Shown in pieces: positions 1 to 8,918 of a stretch of DNA of 64,000 nucleotides (its first letter is position 1; every line of letters starts with the position of its first letter). Source of the DNA: JACMLD01 sp047602295 (GTDB lineage Bacteria > Bacteroidota > Bacteroidia > Chitinophagales > Chitinophagaceae); assembly GCA_047602295.1 (NCBI GenBank), contig JASGHP010000001.1:3534001-3598000 (forward strand). The letters run 5' to 3'. The translations under genes were made by a program, and so were the position numbers. The notes under the pieces were generated by a model that saw nothing but the letters and a program-made list of their open reading frames with translations, made no database searches and was not told the DNA's origin.

Positions 1-160
1 TGCTATTGCAGAACATATATCAGGAGAGGAGGCAGAGATATTTGATAATTTTGATGTTATTTACGCACATATCAAAAACCTGAAAAAGAAACTGGCAGCG
101 GCCGGTGCGCAGGATTATATAAAAGCGGTTTATGGTATGGGTTATAAGTTTGAAGTATAA
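1..160 (+). CDS. OmpR-type response regulator, C-terminal end (partial)
   Basis: The frame running from base 2 to the stop at 158-160 encodes the last 52 residues of a winged-helix DNA-binding domain; the closing VYGMGYKFEV matches the wing and final strand of OmpR/PhoB regulators (usual form vyGvGYrF). The receiver domain lies outside the window. The stop overlaps the start of the next gene by one base (TAATG), so regulator and kinase are translationally coupled and form a two-component pair. Its DNA targets cannot be deduced here; the protease gene that follows is a candidate. Confidence 0.85.
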   Translation, partial: AIAEHISGEEAEIFDNFDVIYAHIKNLKKKLAAAGAQDYIKAVYGMGYKFEV

Positions 161-1422
161 TGCGCTTATTAAAGAAAACAATCCTTTCATATTTCATATT
201 TACCGCCATTTTATTACTGGCATCGGTACCTGTATTTTATTACCTGCTGAAAGCAGTTGTGGTAAATAATGCAGATGAAAACCTGCGGGCAATAAAAACA
301 CGCATCATGCCGCAATTGCTGGCAGCAGCAGAAGGCCGTCCTGCGGGTTCTATAGATTATTCTGATTACACCATTATTTTTCAAAAAGCAGCCGGTGGCA
401 GAAACAATGATTCTGTATATAACTATAGCATCACAGGCACCGCACCGGGCGAGTGGTTGCCGGGCAGGGCATTATCTTCTCACTTTGTGATACACCAGGA
501 AACCTATAGCATGGAAATAAAAACTTCCATGGTAGATAAGATGGCGCTTATAAAGCGGATAGTTTTTATTCTGTCGCTGATTCTATTAGCACTGCTGCTT
601 GGTTTGCTTCTTATTAACCAGCAATTGGCGAAAAATATATGGCACCCTTTCTATAATACGCTTAAGAAGTTGCAGCATTACGGAGTAGATAAACAAGAAT
701 CTTTACAGTTGGAAAAATCGTCTGTAAAAGAGTTTAATGATCTTAATAACGCAATAGAACAGCTAACACAAAGAGACAGGCTTGCATTTGAAGCACAAAA
801 AGAATTTACGGAGAATGCATCACATGAAATGCAAAGTCCCTTGGCGGTTTTTCAGTCAAAGCTTGAATTACTGATGCAGACAAAGCCGCTAAATGAAGAA
901 CAGACCTTACTGATAACAGATTTGGCCAATGCAAGCAAACGCATGTCGCGGCTAAACAAAAGCCTGGTACTGCTAACCCGTATAGAAAACAACCAGTTTC
1001 CGGAAACAGAAAAAGTTGCAGTAGGAGAGAGTGTACAAAAATTATTAGAGCAATACGCCTTCCAGGCAGAAAGAAAAGATCTGCATATTTACAATCATGT
1101 ACAGGAAGAAACATTTTTAACCGCTAATAAAACATTGCTGGAAATGCTGTTCAGCAATTTGCTGTCCAATGCCATTAGGCATAACGTACAGGGCGGCGAA
1201 ATACACGTGCGACTTACACAAAAACAATTGCAGGTACAAAACAGCGGAAAGCCACAGGCGTTGAACAGTGAAAAACTATCAGGTCGTTTTCAGAAAGATT
1301 CTGCTGATGAAAACAGCCTGGGTTTAGGCCTGGCCATTGCGCATAAGATTTGTTCGTTGTATCATTACCAGCTTCACTACCAGTTTGTAAACGGGCTGCA
1401 TAGTTTCTCCGTAGAATTTTAA
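160..1422 (+). CDS. Sensor histidine kinase (HisKA/HATPase_c)
   Basis: A 420-residue membrane histidine kinase. Membrane segments lie at about residues 10-32 and 130-152 and enclose a short periplasmic sensor of about 100 residues. The H-box carries the phospho-accepting His222 in ENASHEMQSPL; the N-box is at about 333-342 (LLSNAIRHN) and a G-box GLGLAIA at about 388-394. It lies in one operon with the upstream regulator (one-base overlap). The periplasmic part has no recognisable sensor fold, so the stimulus is unknown. The C-terminus ends soon after the G-box, as in small Bacteroidota kinases of this class. Confidence 0.93.
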   Translation: MRLLKKTILSYFIFTAILLLASVPVFYYLLKAVVVNNADENLRAIKTRIMPQLLAAAEGRPAGSIDYSDYTIIFQKAAGGRNNDSVYNYSITGTAPGEWLPGRALSSHFVIHQETYSMEIKTSMVDKMALIKRIVFILSLILLALLLGLLLINQQLAKNIWHPFYNTLKKLQHYGVDKQESLQLEKSSVKEFNDLNNAIEQLTQRDRLAFEAQKEFTENASHEMQSPLAVFQSKLELLMQTKPLNEEQTLLITDLANASKRMSRLNKSLVLLTRIENNQFPETEKVAVGESVQKLLEQYAFQAERKDLHIYNHVQEETFLTANKTLLEMLFSNLLSNAIRHNVQGGEIHVRLTQKQLQVQNSGKPQALNSEKLSGRFQKDSADENSLGLGLAIAHKICSLYHYQLHYQFVNGLHSFSVEF

Positions 1423-1454
1423 AGTGGTATTTTCCGCAGATAAACACTAATAAT

Positions 1455-1553
1455 TTTTACTTTTAACTTTTTGTATTGCCAATCTCTCCAATCAATGTAA
1501 GAGACTCGCTAATCGTCGTCCACCACTCACGAATGACGACTCACGACTCTCGC
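1455..1553. repeat. Low-complexity word tracts upstream of the protease gene
   Basis: Two word tracts sit between the kinase and protease genes. Bases 1455-1473 repeat a TTTTTACTTTTAAC word also found at 52445-52480. Bases 1518-1553 repeat an ACTCACGA/CGACTC word also found at 16675-16728 and 23985-24027. No gene is seen in the spacer. Confidence 0.6.
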
Positions 1554-1639
1554 TTTTTTAACACTTCATGTAATCCATAATTCAGGAATAATTCAGGATT
1601 GGGATCCATTTTTATACCCTGAAGAAAAACTTATAAAAC

Positions 1640-3142
1640 ATGACAAAGACAATTAAAATTACCACGTTTGCATTTGCAGCTACCTGCTTATTGGGTGGTG
1701 CTGCATTGTTTGCACACAAAAATGTTAAAAACACAGATGGCGAATTGTTTGCCGCCAACAATACCGTTACTGCGCAACGCACTTCTTATACCGGCAATGC
1801 CAGTACGCCTCCGGTAGATTTTGAGAAAGCCGCAACGGCAGCAGTACCATCGGTAGTGCATATTAAAACTGTTACCAAGTTTCGTGAAGTATCTGGCAGG
1901 GGGCAGCAAAGTCCTTATGGCGGTGATGATGATCTGTTCAGACGCTTTTTTGGCGACCAGGGCATGCAGCCGCAACAGCAGCAAGACCAACGTGCATCGG
2001 GTTCTGGTGTTATCATCAGTGCCGATGGTTATATTGTTACCAATAACCACGTGGTAGATCATGCAACAGATGTTACTGTTACTTTAAACAACCGCAAAGA
2101 TTATAAAGCCAAAGTAATTGGTACAGATGCCAACACAGATCTGGCACTGTTAAAAATTGAAGCTACAAACCTGCCGGTAATGGCTATTGGAAACTCTGAT
2201 GATGCAAGGCTGGGGCAGTGGGTATTGGCAATTGGTTATCCGCTTAATCTTGATGTAACTGTTACTGAAGGTATCATCAGTGCAAAATCAAGAAACATTG
2301 GCATCAACCGCCAGGCAGCAGCGCCAATAGAATCATTTATACAAACAGATGCTGCAGTAAACCCTGGTAGCAGTGGTGGTGCGCTTATCAATACAAATGG
2401 AGAACTGATAGGTATTAACGCAGCCATTGCTTCACCAACAGGTTCTTATGCTGGCTATGCTTATTCTATTCCTTCTAACCTGGTAAAGAAAGTAGTAAGC
2501 GATTTGTTGAAGTTTGGTTCTGTACAAAGAGGTTACTTAGGCATTAGCATGGCACCAGAGCAATTGGATGACGCCAAGAAAAAAGAATTGGGCATTAATG
2601 ACGATGTGAATGGTGTATGGGTAATGGAAGTAACACCTAATAGCGCTGCAGATAAAGCAGGCCTTAAAAAAGGTGATGCCATTACAAAAGTAAACGGTGT
2701 TTCAGTTGCAACTTCTGCTCAGTTATCTGAACAAGTTGGTCGTCAGAAACCCGGCGATAATATCCAGATTACGTATTTGCGCAGTGGCAGTGAACACACA
2801 ACATCCGCTACTTTGCAAAACAAGATGGGAAATTTTGCCAGCCAGAAAACAGCAGCTATTGAATCATTAGGAGCAGAGTTTTCTAATTTATCAAAAGATG
2901 CTGCTGCTAAAATGGGTATTGATGGCGGTGTGCAGGTTACTAATATTGCCGATGGTATAATCAGCAACCAGACTAATATGAAAACCGGTTTCGTAATAAC
3001 AAAAATTAATAACACGCCTGTTAAATCTGTGGAAGACCTGAAAAACGTATTATCAGCACAAGGCTCAAACTTCCAGATACAAGGTATTTATCCTGGTAGC
3101 GATGAAGTTTACTACTATGGAATCAATGATTTTAGGAAGTAG
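1640..3142 (+). CDS. degP: DegP/HtrA-family periplasmic serine protease
   Basis: A 500-residue trypsin-like protease with PDZ domains that degrades or refolds damaged envelope proteins. A signal peptide or membrane anchor covers about residues 5-26. The catalytic triad is visible as His137 (TNNHVV), Asp167 (TDLALL) and Ser245 (NPGSSGGAL). PDZ1 spans about 290-385 (GYLGI start) and a shorter, divergent PDZ2 about 400-495. The Gln/Asp-rich loop at about 88-118 matches the LA loop of DegP. Length fits the family. It follows a two-component system in the same direction after 217 bases, which suggests envelope-stress control, though no binding site was identified. A strong terminator follows. Confidence 0.96.
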   Translation: MTKTIKITTFAFAATCLLGGAALFAHKNVKNTDGELFAANNTVTAQRTSYTGNASTPPVDFEKAATAAVPSVVHIKTVTKFREVSGRGQQSPYGGDDDLFRRFFGDQGMQPQQQQDQRASGSGVIISADGYIVTNNHVVDHATDVTVTLNNRKDYKAKVIGTDANTDLALLKIEATNLPVMAIGNSDDARLGQWVLAIGYPLNLDVTVTEGIISAKSRNIGINRQAAAPIESFIQTDAAVNPGSSGGALINTNGELIGINAAIASPTGSYAGYAYSIPSNLVKKVVSDLLKFGSVQRGYLGISMAPEQLDDAKKKELGINDDVNGVWVMEVTPNSAADKAGLKKGDAITKVNGVSVATSAQLSEQVGRQKPGDNIQITYLRSGSEHTTSATLQNKMGNFASQKTAAIESLGAEFSNLSKDAAAKMGIDGGVQVTNIADGIISNQTNMKTGFVITKINNTPVKSVEDLKNVLSAQGSNFQIQGIYPGSDEVYYYGINDFRK

Positions 3143-3168
3143 TGCTTTGTTTTGTTTCATATGTAGTG

Positions 3169-3197
3169 AAGCCTCCCGTTTTGCGGGGGGCTTTTTT
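3169..3197 (+). terminator. Rho-independent terminator of the protease gene
   Basis: A 10-bp stem (3169-3178 with 3184-3193, one G-T pair) closes a 5-base loop and is followed by a run of six T. It lies 27 bases after the protease stop codon. Confidence 0.9.
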
Positions 3198-3221
3198 ATT
3201 TGGATAAGTTCATAAATTGAT

Positions 3222-3254
3222 AGAAATAAAAAACCTCCTGGCGAAGCAGGAGGT
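3222..3254 (-). terminator. Terminator of a small minus-strand unit
   Basis: Perfect 8-bp stem ACCTCCTG/CAGGAGGT with a 6-base loop. Read on the minus strand it is followed by TTTTTTATTT, a typical terminator tail; read on the plus strand it is followed by AATTTTTTTT, so it may work both ways. Confidence 0.7.
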
Positions 3255-3297
3255 AATTTTTTTTGGACGATAAACAACTTAAACTAAAAACTTGTAA

Positions 3298-3393
3298 TCA
3301 GGCTTCAGACCAGCGTTTAGGATTTTTAAAGGATATTGGAACTACTGGTTTCTTGTAAGGATATTGGTGCTTGTCATTCAGCTTGTGATACAA
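3298..3393 (-). CDS. Possible small peptide gene (about 31 aa)
   Basis: Minus-strand frame ending at TGA 3298-3300, just before the minus-strand terminator at 3222-3254. The peptide ends KKPVVPISFKNPKRWSEA, basic and proline-rich, which looks more like a real protein C-terminus than random sequence. There is no ATG: the frame opens after a TAG near 3430 and the only usable start seen is TTG at 3391-3393. The candidate transcript also holds a 6-bp inverted repeat (3403-3419, CCACAT/ATGTGG). It could be a small protein, the tail of a decayed gene or an untranslated RNA. No homologue is recognised. Confidence 0.3.
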   Translation of the reverse strand: MYHKLNDKHQYPYKKPVVPISFKNPKRWSEA

Positions 3394-3588
3394 AAATAAT
3401 CCACATACAGCATGTGGAAAAGAGCAGAACTAACCCTTTTTTAATGTTCGGATTTCACTACTCAAATCGTATATGCACCAAAAACACAATGGGAAAACTA
3501 CGATTAAAGCCTGCTCATCTGCCATATTCTCAACGTATTATCCCTGGTAAAACAGCTTAACTGCGTGTAGTAAAGCAACGGATATTTT

Positions 3589-3616
3589 TTTGTGTGCCCA
3601 TTTTAATATAATTTTG
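3589..3616 (+). promoter_or_regulatory. Bacteroidota-type promoter of the FadR-family gene
   Basis: TTTG at 3589-3592 as -33 element and TAATTTTG at 3609-3616, an exact match to the Bacteroidota -7 consensus TAnnTTTG, 16 bases apart. Transcription would start near 3621, inside the palindrome at 3618-3630. Confidence 0.65.
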
Positions 3617-3617
3617 A

Positions 3618-3630
3618 ATCATCAGATGAT
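3618..3630. promoter_or_regulatory. Operator palindrome of the FadR-family regulator
   Basis: Perfect palindrome ATCATCAGATGAT (6-base arms, one central base), 14 bases upstream of the regulator start and over the predicted transcription start. Size and form fit GntR/FadR dimers, so autorepression is inferred. A further ATGATGA follows directly. Confidence 0.65.
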
Positions 3631-3643
3631 ATGATGAATATAT

Positions 3644-4306
3644 ATGAAAAGCATTATTAGAAGAACGCTGGCGGATGAAGTAGCAGCAAAACTGCAGGAA
3701 CAGTTAAGCCTTGGTTACTATAAACCGAATGATAAATTACCAGTGGAAGCGGAGTTGATGAAAACATTTGGTGTAGGCCGGTCGTCTATAAGGGAAGCGG
3801 TACGGATACTGGCCAATGCCGGTCTTTTGCGTATACAACAGGGCCTGGGCACTTTCGTAGAGGAGCAAACTGTCACCCGTGAACCAATGGATCAACGTTT
3901 AAAACGTGCTAGTAATAAAGACCTAAATGAAGTACGTGAACTACTGGAAATGAAAATTGCAGAGAAAGCCGCTGCTAACCGTTCCAAAAAAGATATTACT
4001 GTAATAAAGAAACACCTGGCTGCAAGGCAATCTGCTGCTATGAATGGTTTATTGGAAGAGTGTATAGATGCAGATATTCTTTTTCACACCGCTATTGCAG
4101 AAGCATCCAAAAATGAAATACTGGCAGATTTGTATAAAGCCGCATCACTCCATTTAAAGAAATGGTTTTTGCAGGTACATAAAGATACCAGCGACTTTAT
4201 TAAAAGCCAGCAGCTGCACCAGGATTTATTGGACAGCATTATTGCCGGTGATAGTAAAAAAGCCTGGCAGTCTGCAGCACGTATTATTGGACATGTATCG
4301 CAATAG
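3644..4306 (+). CDS. FadR-subfamily GntR transcriptional regulator
   Basis: A 220-residue regulator. The N-terminal winged helix (about 1-72) holds the typical GntR pattern from KLPVEAELMKTFGVGRSSIRE to GLLRIQQGLGTFV. The C-terminal FCD domain (about 85-215) is all-helical and keeps the usual DADILFHTAIAEAS segment with Asp/His metal- or ligand-binding residues. It carries its own promoter and operator immediately upstream. FCD regulators commonly sense sugar acids or other small carboxylates; the adjacent MFS gene and the rhamnosidase downstream make a glycan-derived effector plausible, but the ligand is unknown. Confidence 0.92.
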   Translation: MKSIIRRTLADEVAAKLQEQLSLGYYKPNDKLPVEAELMKTFGVGRSSIREAVRILANAGLLRIQQGLGTFVEEQTVTREPMDQRLKRASNKDLNEVRELLEMKIAEKAAANRSKKDITVIKKHLAARQSAAMNGLLEECIDADILFHTAIAEASKNEILADLYKAASLHLKKWFLQVHKDTSDFIKSQQLHQDLLDSIIAGDSKKAWQSAARIIGHVSQ

Positions 4307-4390
4307 TTAAAATTTAAACAGGCTAGTGGTTAAAGAGAAATATTGCGGAGGATGCTAAAGCTGCACAATGATATAAAAGTTGAAGTGAGT

Positions 4391-4430
4391 GACCCCGACC
4401 TAAGGTACGGGGCACAGCACAACGAAGATC
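4391..4430. repeat. REP-like hairpin (CCCGAC family)
   Basis: CCCCG at 4393-4397 pairs with CGGGG at 4408-4412 and is followed by a CAC..CAACGAAG segment. A related hairpin plus tail occurs at 37957-38003, and a third hairpin (CCCGA/TCGGG) at 17406-17422. None has a T-run, so this is probably a dispersed repeat and not a terminator. Confidence 0.5.
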
Positions 4431-4489
4431 GGCTTAGTTCCAATGCTGGTACACAAAAAGAATAATAACAATAGAAGAAATAATTTTTT

Positions 4490-5695
4490 ATGCCCGGATT
4501 AACTACCAACGCACTTAAACAACCCGTTTACCCCGTACTATTTACCATCAGCTTTACGCATTTGCTCAATGATATGATGCAATCTGTGATACCGGCGGTG
4601 TATCCTTTGATTAAAACCAGTTTCAACTTAAGCTTTTCGCAAATTGGCTTAATCACTTTTGCATTTCAATTGACGGCTTCTTTACTGCAGCCATTTGTTG
4701 GTTCGTTTACTGACAGGCATCCACAACCGTATTCGCTGGCAGCAGGCATGGCGTCTACACTTGCGGGTTTGGTGTTTTTGTCTATGGCCACAGGTTTTAC
4801 ATCTGTATTATTATCTGTTTGTTTAATTGGCATGGGCTCTTCTGTTTTTCACCCCGAGTCATCCAGGGTTGCACAATTAGCTTCTGGTGGCAAGAAAGGG
4901 ATGGCACAATCACTTTTCCAGTTAGGTGGCAATGCAGGTAGTGCAGCAGGACCTTTATTGGCAGCATTGATAGTGGTGCCTTATGGCCAGAAAAATATTC
5001 GCTGGTTTGGGTTGGCTGCTGTGTTAGGCATCATCATTTTGTACAGAATAGGCAACTGGTATCGCAACAGGCTGGAGATGGAACGCAAAGCATCGTTGGG
5101 CAACAAAACCATTCGGGAAGGTAAAGTGCAAGGGAAAAAATTAATAGCGGCAGTAATCATTTTGTTAGTACTTATCTTCTCCAAGTATTTTTATATGGCC
5201 AGCATGAGCAGCTATTTTACTTTTTACCTCATTGATAAATTTCATGTAACCGTACAGCAGTCGCAGTTTTATTTGTTTGGATTTTTAGGCGCAGTTGCTG
5301 CGGGTACTATGATTGGCGGGCCATTGGGCGATCGCATCGGCAGAAAATATGTTATCTGGTTTTCTATCTTAGGTGCCGCTCCTTTTACATTAATGTTGCC
5401 TTATGCTAACTTGTTTTGGACAGGCGTGTTAGCAGTTGTCATTGGCGTTATCATTGCTTCTGCTTTCTCTGCCATATTGGTGTACGCAACAGAATTAGTT
5501 CCCGGCAAAGTAGGGTTGATTGCAGGCTTATTCTTTGGTTTTGCATTTGGCATGGGCGGCATTGGCTCTGCTGTATTGGGGCATATTGCAGACTTAAAAG
5601 GCATTTCTTTTGTATACCATATCTGTTCTTTTCTTCCATTGATTGGCATTATTGCTGCTTTATTGCCAGATTTGGGTGAAAACAAGAAAGCATAA
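4490..5695 (+). CDS. MFS transporter, fosmidomycin-resistance (Fsr)-like
   Basis: A 401-residue, about 12-helix transporter of the inner membrane. The pattern HLLNDMMQSVIPAVYPLIK near the N-terminus and FHPESSRVA followed by SLFQLGGNAGSAAGPLLAA are signatures of the Fsr branch of the major facilitator superfamily. The loop between helices 2 and 3 (GSFTDRHPQPY) is the family motif A in modified form, and a second copy GDRIGRKYV is present in the C-terminal half. It follows the FadR-type regulator in the same direction after 183 bases and may be its target. The true substrate is unknown; drug efflux is only the family default. Confidence 0.88.
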   Translation: MPGLTTNALKQPVYPVLFTISFTHLLNDMMQSVIPAVYPLIKTSFNLSFSQIGLITFAFQLTASLLQPFVGSFTDRHPQPYSLAAGMASTLAGLVFLSMATGFTSVLLSVCLIGMGSSVFHPESSRVAQLASGGKKGMAQSLFQLGGNAGSAAGPLLAALIVVPYGQKNIRWFGLAAVLGIIILYRIGNWYRNRLEMERKASLGNKTIREGKVQGKKLIAAVIILLVLIFSKYFYMASMSSYFTFYLIDKFHVTVQQSQFYLFGFLGAVAAGTMIGGPLGDRIGRKYVIWFSILGAAPFTLMLPYANLFWTGVLAVVIGVIIASAFSAILVYATELVPGKVGLIAGLFFGFAFGMGGIGSAVLGHIADLKGISFVYHICSFLPLIGIIAALLPDLGENKKA

Positions 5696-5731
5696 ATCAT
5701 GTGTTATCTTGCCGGATAATTAGCGCCTGAT

Positions 5732-5983
5732 ATGAAATACCTTGCTGTATTATCTCTTCTCGTATTATTTACTTGTGGTTGCGGCAGCAATGAAACAATC
5801 ACAAGGTTATTGGCTGAACAAAAATCATTAAAAGACAGCACTTATATTATACACGAAAAGATAGGGCGATACATTCGAAACGGCATTCATGACAGTGCTG
5901 AGCTACAAAGCAAACAACTTGGAAAAGTTCAGGCGCGGTTAATTGAGATCCAAACTTCAATTGATAGGTTTGAAAAGAAATGA
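5732..5983 (+). CDS. Small predicted lipoprotein
   Basis: An 83-residue protein with a signal peptide ending in a lipobox-like LFTCGC at about residues 12-17. The mature part is a charged, Gln/Glu/Lys-rich helix with a likely coiled coil (about 28-82). It resembles small Bacteroidota lipoproteins that bind partners through a helix. No family is recognised. It lies 36 bases after the transporter and may be co-transcribed with it. Confidence 0.65.
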   Translation: MKYLAVLSLLVLFTCGCGSNETITRLLAEQKSLKDSTYIIHEKIGRYIRNGIHDSAELQSKQLGKVQARLIEIQTSIDRFEKK

Positions 5984-6000
5984 TTGTGCGGAAATTTAGC

Positions 6001-6057
6001 AAGACCTATAAGGTTTGCAGAAGAGTAGGCAGTGTTGTCATAAACCTTATAGGTCTT
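6001..6057. repeat. 57-bp dyad with perfect 16-bp arms
   Basis: Bases 6001-6016 (AAGACCTATAAGGTTT) are the exact reverse complement of 6042-6057, around a 25-base centre. It lies between the small lipoprotein gene and the rhamnosidase gene. No T-run follows, so a terminator is less likely than a dispersed palindromic repeat or an RNA hairpin. Confidence 0.75.
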
Positions 6058-6098
6058 AAATGCAGCTTTTGCTGTATTTTGAAGAAAATTTCATCCCG

Positions 6099-8918
6099 AT
6101 GGCCTGCCTGTACAGTATTTGCAAAGTCAGAAAAAGAAGTCTTTGTTGCTTTTATATTGTTGTTTTATTAGCATTCAACATAACAATTACTTCCTCGGCA
6201 ACAGCACAAAGCGTAATACCGAAAAACTTGCGCTGCGAATACCTTATAAACCCCGAAGGCATAGATGAAACAGCCCCACGTTTTAGTTGGGAACTTGCCG
6301 CCACAAACCCAAAAGCATTTGCGCAAAAACAAACAGCGTATCATATTATTGTCAGCAGCTCCCTTGCAAACAGCAATGCAAACAAAGCGGATGTATGGGA
6401 ATCTGGCTGGATAGCTTCCGATGCAATGGCCCAAATTGTTTACAGTGGCAGTGCATTAACATCAGACAAAAAATATTACTGGAAAGTAGCGGTGAAGGAT
6501 GAGGCTGGAAAAATCTCTGCCTGGAGCCCTGTAGCCTATTGGAGCATGGGTTTATTACAAAAGAATGATTGGACAGCACAATGGATTGGCACCACAGATA
6601 CCATTGATAAAAAACTGGAAGACTGTAATGTGGTTGATCCCTGGTTTAGAAAAGCGGTTACACTTGATCGGCAGCCCGTAAAAGCTACCATGTTTATTGC
6701 TTCCGTTGGCTACCACGAATTGTATGTAAACGGTAAGAAAATAGGCGATGAAGTATTGGCACCTGCGGTAAGTGATCATTCTAAAAGAGCAAGATATGTT
6801 GCTTATGATATTGCTACAGCACTAAAACCTGGTAAAAATATTATCGCCATCTGGCTGGGCACATCCTGGTCTATTTATTCTCCTTATTTTACGGCAGACA
6901 AACCCACGTCACCCATTGTAATTGCACAAGCCGATGTATACAATGATGATAAGCCCGGCACAAAACCTTTGCGCATACAAACGGATGATAGCTGGATAAC
7001 GCATCCAAGCCCGAATAAGCTTTTGGGCAAATGGTTTTTCTGGAATATGGGCGGAGAAATTTGGGACGCCAATAAAGAAATTCCTGACTGGAACCTTGCT
7101 TCCTGCAATACCGGCAATTGGAAACCTGCAACTATATATCATCCGCAATTATTATTATCTGCACAGATGGTGGAAGGCAATAAACTTTTTCATGAAATAC
7201 ATCCTATTGGTATTGAGAAAAAAGCGGATGGCAGTTTTCGGGTAGACATGGGCGTTAATTTTACGGGCTGGACTTCCATTGGTTTTAAAGCCGGCCCCGG
7301 AACAAGAGTTGATTTTCTTTTTTCTGAAAGAGATACCATGGCCATGACTTTCCGCAACCACAGTGCTTATATAACCGGCCCGTCTGGTAAAGGTGTTTTT
7401 CATAACAGGTTTAATTATGGCGCAGGTAGGTGGATTACAATTAAGGGTTTAAAAGAAGCGCCAAATCTTGCAGATATTAAAGGATGGGTAGTACATACCA
7501 ACTATACAGGCGCAGGCAGTTTTGTTTGTTCAGACAGTTTGCAAAACTGGATATATGACAAGGTAAAATGGAATTTTGAAAACCTGTCTGTGGGAGGCTA
7601 TGTGGTAGATTGCTCTCAGCGGGAGAGAATGGGTTATGGTGGCGATGCGCATGCTACTTCTGAAACAGGGGTGTTTAATTACAGGCTGGCTGCTTTTTAT
7701 ACCAAATGGATGGAAGACTGGCGTGATGTGCAGGGCAACAAGTTTATGGATTCTTCTAATTACGGCGGCAATGCGGATGAGGGTATTTTACCACATACTG
7801 CGCCTACCTATTGGGGTGGCGGTGGCCCGGGCTGGGGTGGTATCTGTGTTACACTACCCTGGTTGATTTACCAGCAGGAAGGTGATACACGCATATTGGA
7901 AAAGAATTTTACACTGATAAAAAAATGGCTGGCATTTCTTGATTCACACACGCACAATGATTTGATGGAGCGCTTTGGTGCACAATGGGATTTTCTTGGA
8001 GATTGGTTGTGGCCAAATGCCGGCGTAGAAGGCATGAACAACGGCAAACCGCAGAATATCTGTTTCAATAATTGCTATCGTGTTTATAACCTTCGTACTG
8101 CTGCAAAAATTGCACGTACCATTGGTGATGACAAGCAAGCGGCAGCATGGGAACAACAGGCAAATGCATCTTCCGCTGCCATTCATGCAAAATATTTTAA
8201 CGCTGCTGACAATAGTTATGCTGATAGCTCTATGGGAAATCTTGCTATGGCATTGTTAGCTGAAGTGCCCCCCAAAGACTTACAACCTGCAATTATGCAG
8301 CGGCTGGAAAAAGAAATATTAATAGTACGCAATGGCCACATACATGTAGGTATTACTGCAGGTGCGGCATTGTTTAAATTGTTAAGAACAGTAGGAAGAG
8401 ATGATTTGCTTTATTCAATGACATCGCAAACAACTTACCCTGGCTGGGGCTATATGAAAGCAAACGGTGCTACAAGTATCTGGGAAATGTGGGAGAAAGA
8501 TTTACCCGGACATTCTTTGTTGCATAGTTCTTATCTCTATCCCGGTGCATGGTATATTGATGGAATGGGAGGCATACGCCGAAATCCTTCGCAACCTGGG
8601 TTTAAAGATTTTATTATAAGAGTGCCGCTGGTAGACAGGAAAAAGATCACATGGGCAAAAGCATCTTATCATTCGCCTGCGGGATTGATTAAAACAGCGT
8701 GGCAACAAAAAAACGGTAAGCTGTCATTGTTAATTACAGTTCCGCCCAATACAAAAGCAACGGTTTATTTTCCAAAAACGGGGACAGACAATGTTCAACT
8801 GTCTTCTTCATTAATACAAAAAGCAGGTGCGCAAGATGGTTATACAATCTATTCAGTTCCTGCGGGGAGTTATGTTCTTAGTTCTTTTAGTTCCGAGTTC
8901 GGAGTTCGTGGTTCTTAG
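6099..8918 (+). CDS. GH78 alpha-L-rhamnosidase, secreted
   Basis: About 939 residues with the ATG at 6099, chosen because it directly precedes a hydrophobic signal segment (about 14-36); the frame is open from 6060. It removes terminal alpha-L-rhamnose from plant glycans or glycosides. N-terminal beta domains (about 40-460) lead to an (alpha/alpha)6 barrel. The acid segment DCSQRERMGYGGDA keeps Asp504, Glu509 and Asp516; the general-base segment SIWEMWE keeps Glu796. A C-terminal beta domain follows. The last residues (SSFSSEFGVRGS) are encoded by the AGTTCGG word tract, so the reading frame runs into the spacer repeat. It fits with the DUF1080 gene after it and the GH106 gene at 17.6 kb. Confidence 0.93.
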   Translation: MACLYSICKVRKRSLCCFYIVVLLAFNITITSSATAQSVIPKNLRCEYLINPEGIDETAPRFSWELAATNPKAFAQKQTAYHIIVSSSLANSNANKADVWESGWIASDAMAQIVYSGSALTSDKKYYWKVAVKDEAGKISAWSPVAYWSMGLLQKNDWTAQWIGTTDTIDKKLEDCNVVDPWFRKAVTLDRQPVKATMFIASVGYHELYVNGKKIGDEVLAPAVSDHSKRARYVAYDIATALKPGKNIIAIWLGTSWSIYSPYFTADKPTSPIVIAQADVYNDDKPGTKPLRIQTDDSWITHPSPNKLLGKWFFWNMGGEIWDANKEIPDWNLASCNTGNWKPATIYHPQLLLSAQMVEGNKLFHEIHPIGIEKKADGSFRVDMGVNFTGWTSIGFKAGPGTRVDFLFSERDTMAMTFRNHSAYITGPSGKGVFHNRFNYGAGRWITIKGLKEAPNLADIKGWVVHTNYTGAGSFVCSDSLQNWIYDKVKWNFENLSVGGYVVDCSQRERMGYGGDAHATSETGVFNYRLAAFYTKWMEDWRDVQGNKFMDSSNYGGNADEGILPHTAPTYWGGGGPGWGGICVTLPWLIYQQEGDTRILEKNFTLIKKWLAFLDSHTHNDLMERFGAQWDFLGDWLWPNAGVEGMNNGKPQNICFNNCYRVYNLRTAAKIARTIGDDKQAAAWEQQANASSAAIHAKYFNAADNSYADSSMGNLAMALLAEVPPKDLQPAIMQRLEKEILIVRNGHIHVGITAGAALFKLLRTVGRDDLLYSMTSQTTYPGWGYMKANGATSIWEMWEKDLPGHSLLHSSYLYPGAWYIDGMGGIRRNPSQPGFKDFIIRVPLVDRKKITWAKASYHSPAGLIKTAWQQKNGKLSLLITVPPNTKATVYFPKTGTDNVQLSSSLIQKAGAQDGYTIYSVPAGSYVLSSFSSEFGVRGS

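Noticed and set aside
3336..3560. 74-codon plus-strand frame
   Set aside because: Crosses the minus-strand small unit, has no coding composition and no start signal.
5980..6171. 63-codon frame over the 16-bp inverted repeat
   Set aside because: It is formed by the palindrome and overlaps the rhamnosidase start; no protein features.
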